Of a stretch of DNA of 64,000 nucleotides, positions 56,546 through 64,000 are shown piece after piece. The notes below the pieces were generated by a model. That model made no database searches, had not been told where the DNA came from, and saw nothing but the letters and a program-made list of their open reading frames with translations. Both the position numbers and the translations under genes were made by a program. This DNA is from Russula earlei (Eukaryota; Basidiomycota; Agaricomycetes; Russulales; Russulaceae). The stretch is taken from positions 17,801-81,800 of the forward strand of contig JAGFNK010000218.1 in assembly GCA_025769875.1 (NCBI GenBank), read 5' to 3'. The stretch's first letter is position 1. Each line of letters starts with the position of its first letter.

Positions 56546-57752
56546 TGTTACGGTGTCGCAGCCGTAAGAGCATTAGCTCAAGGTTCAGTGGGGCCAAGTC
56601 CCTGTGACTTGGTTCAAGGGTTCAATGGGGGCTGGCTCAAAGAGACCGGATCAAAGGTTTAGTGTCTCAAGGCTGAGTCTGTCATGAACCATTCCCTGGA
56701 GAGGGCCCTTGAAGGACCCTTCCTTATAGGAGGAAACCCAGCCTCTATGGTGTCACCCTGTTCACACGAGCAAAAGGGGTGAGTAGAGGTGTCCACAATA
56801 TCGCGCGCGCATTGTTGCGTGAGCGATTCTTGGCACAATCAACATACAGCAAGCCCCACTTAAAGGCAACCCTTCTAGCAAGTAAAGACAGTATTAGGGC
56901 CTTCCTAAGGACCCTTTGGAACGACCCTAGGAGCTCTACAATAGGCACTAACCTAGTATCAAAGGCCCTACAACGCGTTATTAGACCAACTCTAATAACT
57001 ATAGAACGAACTATAAGGCAATACTAAGTACCTTAATAGAAGTATTAGGGTCGACTCTAAGGACCCTAATAGAACTATATAAGGGCCTTATAGGATAACA
57101 CTACTCCCTAACCAAACTACAAGTCCTCAAATGACCGGCCCTAAACTAACTAACAGGAAATGAATCAGGTGCTCGCACATGCACTAAAGCAGTAAACACG
57201 TGGGCAATGGAAGCTCTTACTCATCAAGAGAAGCCTTCTTACTCAGCAGCTTACTGAGCATGACTGAGCATGCTCAGTAAGCGTCCTCCGACTTCTTACT
57301 CATCACTCTATTGTGCTTGATAACAAGGTTATGACTTGTTCCCTATTTAGCAGTTCTCTTGTAGTATATAAGTGCTCAATAAAGTAGCGGACAGTCCTCA
57401 GACTGTCCATTTGTTTACGGCACTCTCCATTCCTGGGATACTCCTTTAAGGACCGTCCCCTTGTGACTATCCTGGCCTCTCCTCTGCGTGACTGCTCGAC
57501 TCTCACAGTAACAATACCCCTCTGGTATCTGTTACTACTCTGGACTCTACTTCTTGCCCACGCCGTCTTGGACGTTTATCGACTCGTCTTCGAGCTTATC
57601 CCTCGCTCTTGAACTGGATTGTTCAACAGTGAGTCTTGACAGAGTCAGACAATGACTCAGTCCGCAGACAGAGTTGATCTTCTGGTTTCACAGAAGGGGA
57701 GGACGATGAGAGAGAGGCAGAGGAGGAAGAGGAACACAAGGGTTCCTTGAGG
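56546..57752 (-). mobile_element. Partial LTR, family L3, interrupted by L1
   Basis: Begins TGTTACGGTGTCGC and follows L3 to 'TTCCTTGAGG' at 57752, where the GYP-2 LTR begins. About 240 bp of L3 is present. L1 lies at 56680-57641. Confidence 0.9.
56680..57641 (+). mobile_element. Solo LTR, family L1 (962 bp), young, nested in L3
   Basis: Starts TGTCATGAACC and ends GTCTTGACA, with duplication GAGTC at 56675-56679 and 57642-57646. The uninterrupted L3 at about 32985-33000 (GGCTGAGTCAGACAATG) is the empty site. CpGs (for example GCGCGCGCATTG near 56813) are intact. Confidence 0.97.
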
Positions 57753-58581
57753 TGTTACGAACCAAGGCCAGGTCCTGGCCGAAGATTGTCCTATTTCACT
57801 CAAGAGAGACCTCTCTTGCTTTGCATTGCCGACTCCCTTCCATTTTCTGGGCTATCCCTCCTGTGGTACAAGATATCGCTATTGCAAAGGCACTATAACA
57901 CGACCAGGCACCCGTTTCCTAATCGGGTAATCATCGCGTGGCAGCCACATGGCCACCCAGCCACCAAGGACCTGAAACAGCGGCACAAACTCTTAGAAAC
58001 TGTTGCATAAATCATCTGACGTCATCAAGGCTCCAATGACATCATAGCTGACTGAGCGACTCCACAATGATCTCATAGGCTCACTAAGCGCTCCACAGTG
58101 ACATCATAATGATGTCATCGCTCCACAATGATCAGTAATGCACTCAGTAAGCCTGAAGCTTGACACAAGCGAGTTTATGCCTCTATAGTCCTATTGGATG
58201 GTACCAAGGAGTCTAGAATAGTCCTAGTTCTTTGTAATCGACCTTGTACACTGTATATAAGCCCCAATGAAGCACGGCAGTCGTCAGACTGTCCATTTGT
58301 GATACTCTCATCTTCCTGGGTACTCCCCCGCAACCGCTCAGTTTAAAGACTCCTCTCGCTTCCAAGGTACTCTTCTACGACTGCCTTGTTTAAAGCCCCC
58401 TCATTGCACTGGCTTCTAACCTTCGCCTCTGCCTCCAGTCACACGTACCAGTCCCCATCTGGTACATCTTAGTCATTTGGCTCGTCCTCTTGTTCAACGC
58501 CGCCTACGCCGCGTACCATCTGTTCCGACCCTTGCCCACCTGCTCCTGAGTCCACACGGATCAGCAGTATGTGTCTTGACA
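57753..58581 (+). mobile_element. 5' LTR of GYP-2 (family L2, 829 bp)
   Basis: Starts TGTTACGAACC and ends GTGTCTTGACA. Promoter GTATATAAGCCCC near 58253. It is the least CpG-decayed L2 and contains a cluster of CRE-like sites. Confidence 0.9.
58017..58117. promoter_or_regulatory. Cluster of four CRE-like bZIP sites in L2 U3
   Basis: TGACGTCA at 58017-58024 is a perfect palindromic CRE. TGACATCA at 58037-58044 and 58099-58106 and TGATGTCA at 58110-58117 are one CpG transition away from it. They lie about 140-240 bp upstream of the TATA box. In other fungi bZIP factors of the ATF/CREB type bind such sites, often under stress. Confidence 0.55.
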
Positions 58582-58627
58582 TCTGGACAGTCTCTCATCA
58601 TTCCTGTATTGACCAGCCAACGCTCAA

Positions 58628-59551
58628 GTGTCTACTCCCAACTCCCCCACTCTCGTCAATACCTCCCTGCGTCTCCCATCTCCCCTGCAACCTACCCCAC
58701 GCACTGCCCTTCGCATCCTCACTGAAGACATCGACCCAGTTGACACATCCTCGCCCCTCAGCCTCTTATACTCCCCAACAGCCCCACCATCGTCTCCCAG
58801 CATTCCCCAGCCTATCCCAGACAACTTTGTCCCTGTTAACACTCCCCCTCCTGCGCAGAACAAGCAACAGCAAGCGGACTGACCTCCCTTGCCTGAAGGT
58901 TTCCTTGACCGTCCTCCTTGCACAGCATTTCGCTTCCATCCACACCAGTACTTCGTCCTCCCTACCACCAATTGTTGCCAGGAGCAGTGGCGCCCCCTCC
59001 ACGACTTAAATCACCAAGACTACCTGGGACGCATCCCTACTTCAGACCAGTTAAGTCGTCGCGCCTTCACAGACACCTACACAACCGCCTTTCGTGCACG
59101 CATCGTCCACACTTTTGCAGTAGAACCCTCCAACACTGCCCTTGCCACCCAGTACAATCTCACCCCCTTCGGCATCTGCTCCAATGTTGGGATATACGCC
59201 CCAGACGCTGACTTTCCCCTTGGACGTATTGCTTACATTTTTAATACGTCGTTGTTTAGGAAGCTCATTACCTTACCTGCCATTTACCGTCCTGCTTACG
59301 AAGGGTCCTTCTGCTTATCTATTGTACACGATTTCCTGGACGGACGCCTAGCTTTCGTGTACAGTTACTTACACTTCAAAGAGAACAGTAACCATGTCTC
59401 CTTACGTCACTACTCGACTTATACCGTCGACACCATCTGTTTCAACCCCCAGTTACTTCGCTTCTGTTTTACGCCTCGTATCCCTCCTAACCCTCTTGAA
59501 ATAATCGAGAGGTACCATCTCGAAACCATAGATCTTGCGCACGGTTCTTAA
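58628..59551 (+). pseudogene. GYP-2 leader ORF A, unknown
   Basis: A frame open from 58628 (GTG; no ATG) to TAA 59549-59551, with one TGA at about 58880-58882 that may be CGA-derived. The first third is Pro/Ser/Thr-rich; the rest is aromatic and folded-looking ('FHPHQYFVLPTTNCC', 'LTPFGICSNVGIYAPDADFP', 'YEGSFCLSIVHDFLDGRLAF'). No family recognised. It ends in a short hairpin (GGTTCTTA/TAAGAACC, 59542-59562). Confidence 0.5.
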
Positions 59552-59621
59552 AAAGTAAGAACCATCCTTGTAACGCTCCAATAAAAGATCGAATAAATCT
59601 TTTTCCTTTGCCTTAACTAAA

Positions 59622-60806
59622 GTGCCTCGAGAATACGCCTTAGAAGAAGACGAAGAAGAAGACGCTATCACTCGACATGTCTTAAGCCTAAATCATTATC
59701 GAACTTGGACCTCCGTCGCATTCCCTGTCACCACTTTAACCAACTTACACGACATACCAGAAGTTGAACCACCTCACGAGGATTTCCCCCACCTTATTGT
59801 TAAAGAATTCCTTGGAGTCTTGCCTTTCGGACAGCTCTTAAGCCACGACGAACACGCACTATACCTTGAAACCCTTAGAAGACTTCTACCACCAGCACAA
59901 CAACAACTATTATATTGGCACCTTGCGCAAGCAAAGAACATCCAAGGACAACCAGTCGACTACCAATCCTTGCGCACCAGTGAATTAAACCTCTGGACCA
60001 GAGTTATTCAACCACGCCACCACATCATTATCCACTCCTTGAGAACAGGATACTGCTTGTTCTACTTAGCTTGGACATACATCAGTTACTATCGTCTCAC
60101 GGTCCAGTTCTACCACCTACATCTTAACAGAATACAAAGGGAAAACCAATCTTACGTCCAACTTGCTGTTGTACCAGGAATACACAACACCTTTGACTGG
60201 GAAACTAACTCTTGGTTATACGACGCAGACTACAATCAACCTTGGGCAATTACCAGCCCAGACGCCTCATATACTGGTCCCCCTGCGTACTATTCTGTCC
60301 CAGCAACACTAGAAGCCTCAAGTCTTGCCCCTCGACCCCTCACACCGATTCAAACCACTGTCCCAACTAGCCAAGAATGGTGGTCTGCCAGCACAGAAGA
60401 TACTGAGTCAAATCCATGGACAGCAAGGTGTAACTGCAAAACAGAGTATTGCATGTGCGACTTCCGACCAGATACACCTCCTACTCCTGACAGAATTACC
60501 TTGTGGACGCCGGGCGATTACCACCTCCCCATTAGATAAATCTGGCCCCTCGACACAGAAGACGCGCATCATCCCAACGACCCCCTGAGAGAGAAGCAAT
60601 TCCCAACGCAAGAGGATTTCTTGTTGAAAGACCATTACCTCCTACCCCTCCTGACGCCTATGTACCCTTGTTTACCAATCGTATTCCTACCCCTGTCATA
60701 CCTATCCAACCCTTTGCATCACCCCTTGTTGAATCCCCTGATAGTGCCGATCTTAGGAATACTGATTTACACTGTTATCCTACCAGAACAATCCTTCTTA
60801 GCATTA
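59622..60806 (+). pseudogene. GYP-2 leader ORF B, unknown, with frame change
   Basis: Open from 59622 (GTG) to TAA 60537-60539. It begins acidic ('ALEEDEEEDAITRHV') and continues 'LPFGQLLSHDEHALYLETLR', 'LRTGYCLFYLAWTYISYY', with a Cys-rich spot (RCNCKTEYCMCDF, about 60430-60465). The protein-like reading then continues in another frame from about 60545 to 60838 (Pro-rich, 'PPTPPDAYVPLFTNRIPTPV'). It is therefore probably one longer protein with a frameshift. No family recognised. Confidence 0.45.
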
Positions 60807-61124
60807 AACCTACCTACACGTTCAAGGAGAGAGTTAATTGAATTCAAGAATTATTGTACCCAAGCTTGGCATCAACGACTGACACACTTTATAGTTTACA
60901 AGCACCCCACCAAGGAAATAAGTGACTTTGCCATCTCTCCAGCAGAATTTGAAGGATATCTGTGGAAAACCCGAGTAGTTCTAACACAAAGCAGCATTAC
61001 TGAAGAATACTCCCGAATCCAATTAAGAAAACATCAAGGAAGACCCGATACCATTCGACTAAAGCCAGCCTACACCATTGCATATCCTTGGAACAACGGT
61101 CATTGGACTATAACAGTCATCTAG
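60801..61124 (+). pseudogene. GYP-2 leader ORF C, unknown
   Basis: Encodes 'SRRELIEFKNYCTQAWHQRL', 'ISDFAISPAEFEGYLWKTRV' and ends 'YPWNNGHWTITVI' at TAG 61122-61124. It probably continues ORF B after a second frame change. Unknown family. Confidence 0.4.
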
Positions 61125-61128
61125 ATCT

Positions 61129-61620
61129 ATGAGCACTAGGAGGGACATCACTGACGAAGAAGAAAATCTAATTCCACTCCTATTTGAAAACCTCAGTTAC
61201 GACACCCAAGATCACTGTTACCGAGGAAAATTTGCAGGCACACCTATTATCAACCACGGAAATCTTTCTGACACTTGGTTATACGAAGACGATAACGACG
61301 AAGTTACCACCGAACAACTTAAAGCGGCAGCCCCAGGAGCAGAAAACGTTCAAGACTTCAACCCCTATAACTACACAGGCCTCTTCCTAGACAGACCAGT
61401 CAAGTGGAGCCGTTCTAGAAGACATTGGGTTTACTATAACAATCGAGAAGTCGATTTCTCAGCCAGAACACCTCAAGAAGTTACCGCTATCCTAGGAACT
61501 GCTCAGAGCACTCGAAGCACCACTCCAGGACCTTCTACTCGGCATAATACCCAACAACCTACTCCTCATACAACTAGCAAGCATACCACAAGCAGTCCCT
61601 CGAACGCTCACTCCAACTAG
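61129..61620 (+). CDS. GYP-2 aromatic Gag-leader protein, 163 aa
   Basis: ATG 61129 to TAG 61618-61620. An acidic N-terminus is followed by 'NYTGLFLDRPVKWSRSRRHW' and 'VYYNNREVDFS', then a Ser/Thr/Pro-rich tail. The aromatic module recalls the one before Gag in GYP-1 (8880-9146). The Gag frame is open just downstream, so it may have been fused to Gag originally. Confidence 0.5.
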   Translation: MSTRRDITDEEENLIPLLFENLSYDTQDHCYRGKFAGTPIINHGNLSDTWLYEDDNDEVTTEQLKAAAPGAENVQDFNPYNYTGLFLDRPVKWSRSRRHWVYYNNREVDFSARTPQEVTAILGTAQSTRSTTPGPSTRHNTQQPTPHTTSKHTTSSPSNAHSN

Positions 61621-61681
61621 AATCCAACTACAAGGTTCAGCCCCACCTATTGTTACAGCTACAACAACTCAGAATCCCACC

Positions 61682-62638
61682 ATGTCAAGCAATCCACGCC
61701 TTGTCGGAACGGCACCAGAACCCTTTGACGGAAAGGCTGATAATGCAGAAGCCTTTTGGGCAGCTCTGGCCAATTATTACTACATCAATGGCGACTCCTT
61801 TACAGATGAAAGCAAGAAAGTTGCCGCTGCACTAACCCACTTTAAAGTAGGAACACCCGCCGGAGCGTGGGCTAGAGAACAAACCACCAAGGCTATGGCT
61901 AGTACCGTAGCAGACTATGGGTCATGGGACGATTTCAAGAAAGCCTTTGCCGATCACTTTATCCCTGCAGAAGCAGAGTTGGCCTCCGCTAATACCATGC
62001 ACACCTATTATCAAGGAAAACTACCATTTAATGAATGGTATCAGAAATGGTCACACCACGCGTCACGAGCTACCACCGATGAAAGAACAAAGATGTACGC
62101 ATTTAGGAAGAACATTAACCCGGCCTTACATCAGAAAATATTGGGAATCACACCGACACCAACTACACTTGCAGCCCTTGTCAAAGCAGCAAGAGAATTC
62201 GACAACCTCTTCCACCTATACAACTCCACTGCTTTTCGAGGAGGACGCTCTGTGCGTGCCCGAGGATTAAACACTCAAGGATCAGATAATCCATTGGAAA
62301 TTAACTTGTACCAAGGAGAGCCCAATGAACGACCCTGGGAATCCAGAAGTGAAAGGAAACCTCTCACAGATGCAGAGAAAGAATTTCGATGCAAGAACAA
62401 CCTCTGTTATTACTGTGGAAAGAAGAACCATATGGCAAATCAATGTAGAGCAAAGAAAGCAGCTCAAGGATGCCAACGACAAGGATCTCACCCCCAAACA
62501 GTCAGAGCTACAACCATTCAAGATGAAAACATCAACCCTGCGCAAGAGGAACCCGTTCCTGTTGCATCACTAACAACCTGGAGAGAAACACTTGCAGACT
62601 CAATCCTCCGCCCAAGATCTGCTCCTATGGATTTTTAA
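61682..62638 (+). CDS. gag: GYP-2 Gag, 318 aa
   Basis: ATG 61682 ('MSSNPRLVGTAPEPFDGKAD') to TAA 62636-62638, without damage. Residues 10-190 form a retrotransposon Gag domain ('PFDGKADNAEAFWAALANYY', 'WDDFKKAFADHFIPAEAELA', 'FNEWYQKWSHHASRATTDER'). A CCHC knuckle CYYCGKKNHMANQC lies at about 62403-62444. Gag would package the element RNA in virus-like particles. Confidence 0.9.
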   Translation: MSSNPRLVGTAPEPFDGKADNAEAFWAALANYYYINGDSFTDESKKVAAALTHFKVGTPAGAWAREQTTKAMASTVADYGSWDDFKKAFADHFIPAEAELASANTMHTYYQGKLPFNEWYQKWSHHASRATTDERTKMYAFRKNINPALHQKILGITPTPTTLAALVKAAREFDNLFHLYNSTAFRGGRSVRARGLNTQGSDNPLEINLYQGEPNERPWESRSERKPLTDAEKEFRCKNNLCYYCGKKNHMANQCRAKKAAQGCQRQGSHPQTVRATTIQDENINPAQEEPVPVASLTTWRETLADSILRPRSAPMDF

Positions 62639-62682
62639 TTGGACCCCCTTCTGCACTGAGAAGGGACACGGTCCAAATCAGT

Positions 62683-63207
62683 ATGATACAAAGAGAAATC
62701 AATTACCCCAAAGTTTTTACCAAGAATATTCGCTCCCCTTCCATTGCCTTGAAAGTTACCTTAGTGGGGAAGACAAGTGGCAAAGAAATCGGTGCAAGAG
62801 CCCTGCTCGACAGTGGAGCAGAGGGAATGATAATCCACGAACGATTTGCACAAAGACACCACCTGCACCTCCAAACTATGACCAAACCATTGCCAGCACA
62901 AAATGTAGATGGAACACAAAATGCCAATGGACTAATACGCTTTAGCACCATCCAAAGACTTCGTATTCAAGCGCACACAGGTGCTACTCATGACAAACAA
63001 GCAGAATTCCTTGTCACTAACATTGGAGATCATGACATCATCTTAGGAACAGACTGGCTACGACACCACAACCCAGATATCGATTGGGCAAACGATACAA
63101 TCACGCTGAGGAATTGCCCCCAAACCTGCCTTACCACGCACCCAAGCATAACCATTCACTGGTTGGGAAATCAAACTTATGTGAATGACAAAACTGTAAC
63201 ATTTTGA
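62683..63207 (+). CDS. GYP-2 aspartic protease, 174 aa
   Basis: In a different frame from Gag and 45 bp downstream. The active site is 'ARALLDSGAEGMIIHERF' (about 62796-62850) and the second strand 'DHDIILGTDWLRHHNPDIDW' (about 63030-63090), the usual retropepsin layout. It ends at TGA 63205-63207 in AT-rich sequence; the expected RT does not follow, so the Pol frame is truncated here. Confidence 0.85.
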   Translation: MIQREINYPKVFTKNIRSPSIALKVTLVGKTSGKEIGARALLDSGAEGMIIHERFAQRHHLHLQTMTKPLPAQNVDGTQNANGLIRFSTIQRLRIQAHTGATHDKQAEFLVTNIGDHDIILGTDWLRHHNPDIDWANDTITLRNCPQTCLTTHPSITIHWLGNQTYVNDKTVTF

Positions 63208-63950
63208 AAAACAAAATTTATTATTTTGATACAAATTTGTAGCAAACAATTTGTGAAAATTCATTTTATATTTTGTTACAATAGATTCCTGTTACAAAAT
63301 GATGAAATAAGTAAATAGTAATGATAAGATTTTAGAACATACATTATGTTACAAAAATTGTAAATTATTTTAAGATTTTGTGTTGAACAAAATTGTGAAA
63401 AAATTGAAACTGCAAAATTTGAGTTTATGAAAAAGGTGGAATGAAAATTGTGAAAATTTTGAAAATTTTGAAAATGTTTTGTCACTTGTATAAAGATGTT
63501 AGGGAGATAAAGTTTTGTTATAATCATTGATGACAACAAAATCTAGCAGTATAGAAAACATAATGTTATCATTTTTCATGAAGAAAAATTTTGAATACAT
63601 TCACAATTTTGTTAAAGGAAAAATTTTGACAAAACTGAATATGAAATCCTAAAGATGTTTCATCATTTTGTCATTTGAATAAAGATGTCAGAGAGATAAA
63701 GTTTTGTTATAATCATTCATGACAACAAAATCTAGCATTTTAGAAAACATAATGTTAACATTTTTCATGCAGAAAATTTTTGAATACATTCACAATTTTG
63801 TTAAAGGAAAAATTTTGACAAAACTGAATATGAAATCCTAACGATGTTTCATCATTTTGTCTATAACATTTAGATATATTATGGTCATTCTGAGTGAGGC
63901 TGGATGGCTATAACACCACAAAATGAGGCCATAAAGTGCTGTCACAAGTG
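63208..63950. repeat. AT-rich block with 189-bp tandem repeat
   Basis: About three-quarters A+T, dense in AAAATTTTG words. Two near-identical 189-bp units start near 63480 and 63669 (shared landmark AAGTTTTGTTATAATCATT) and a third begins near 63850. It is sharply different from all neighbouring DNA. No gene is seen; minus-strand open frames here are AT artefacts. Confidence 0.8.
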
Positions 63951-63954
63951 CTGT

Positions 63955-64000
63955 CACAGCTCGGCTCGGCTCGGTTCGGCTCGGCTCCGGCTTGGCCAGA
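63955..64000. repeat. GGCTC-repeat, possible hAT-type terminus
   Basis: CGGCTCGGCTCGG repeats ending CGGCTTGGCC at the window edge, like the subterminal arrays of hAT-1 but without a visible TAGGG end. Confidence 0.35.

Larger units (their letters stand above)
57753..63207 (+). mobile_element. GYP-2: Gypsy-type element with 5' LTR, long leader ORFs, gag and protease
   Basis: The 5' LTR is an L2 (57753-58581). It is followed by about 3 kb of unknown reading frames, a Gag with CCHC knuckle and an aspartic protease. RT, RNase H and integrase are not seen before the window ends; AT-rich repeats follow the protease directly. The 5-mer before the LTR (TGAGG, 57748-57752) has no partner at 58582, as expected for a 5' LTR rather than a solo LTR. 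Confidence 0.8.

Noticed and set aside
63276..63539. Minus-strand open frame in the AT-rich block
   Set aside because: Phe/Asn/Ile-rich translation typical of AT-rich tandem repeats, no domain.

Overview
The window reads as a transposon-saturated stretch of a filamentous basidiomycete, most likely an Agaricomycete. Evidence for this: a basidiomycete-type Tsp2 tetraspanin, short GT-AG introns of about 43-82 nt, chromodomain Gypsy elements, hAT and pogo transposases and a KDZ/Plavaka-like fragment. I see no rRNA, no functional tRNA, no CRISPR array and no bacterial-style operon. Only about a fifth of the window looks like ordinary host DNA.

Layout. 1-10957: a decayed Ty3/Gypsy chromovirus (GYP-1, minus strand) that sits in a pogo-like transposase gene and is itself split by three solo-LTR insertion events, one of them nested. 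10958-12266: pogo fragment and a small TA-flanked inverted-repeat element. 12368-14830: eroded host-like genes with several one-base frameshifts. 14950-26226: a minus-strand transposon-type gene broken by a 4.4-kb hAT element (hAT-1), a solo LTR and a five-LTR nest. 27299-28618: two small host genes, one an intact two-exon C2H2 zinc-finger gene. 28906-31480: a SINE-like retroposon and a long-TIR DNA element. 31890-33505: LTRs and a hAT remnant. 33640-44108: a second hAT (hAT-2) with perfect 12-bp ends and an 8-bp target duplication, inflated to 10.5 kb by nested insertions. 44900-55940: the main host island, with the tetraspanin gene and small genes for putative secreted or membrane proteins. 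55945-64000: another LTR nest, then a second Gypsy element (GYP-2) with several unknown reading frames before gag, a protease, no visible pol, and an AT-rich tail with 189-bp tandem repeats.

I name LTR families here only for cross-reference: L1 (about 960 bp), L2 (about 828), L3 (about 610-646), L4 (547), L5 (about 930-1390), L6 (about 436), L7 (480), L8 (about 930), L9 (GYP-1's own, tentative), L10 (388). Most solo LTRs start TG, end CA and are flanked by 5-bp duplications that I read directly. One L1 insertion can be checked against an uninterrupted copy of its target elsewhere in the window.

The mobile genes are dead or dying in a consistent way: most premature stops are TGA where CGA (Arg) is expected, and conserved Arg codons have become Cys, which is the signature of C-to-T change at CpG. 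The most unusual items are one ~500-bp segment carried inside two unrelated non-autonomous DNA elements, the long-TIR element with a 13-bp target duplication, the paired hairpin/direct-repeat architecture shared by two LTR families, and a cluster of CRE-like sites in the L2 LTR.
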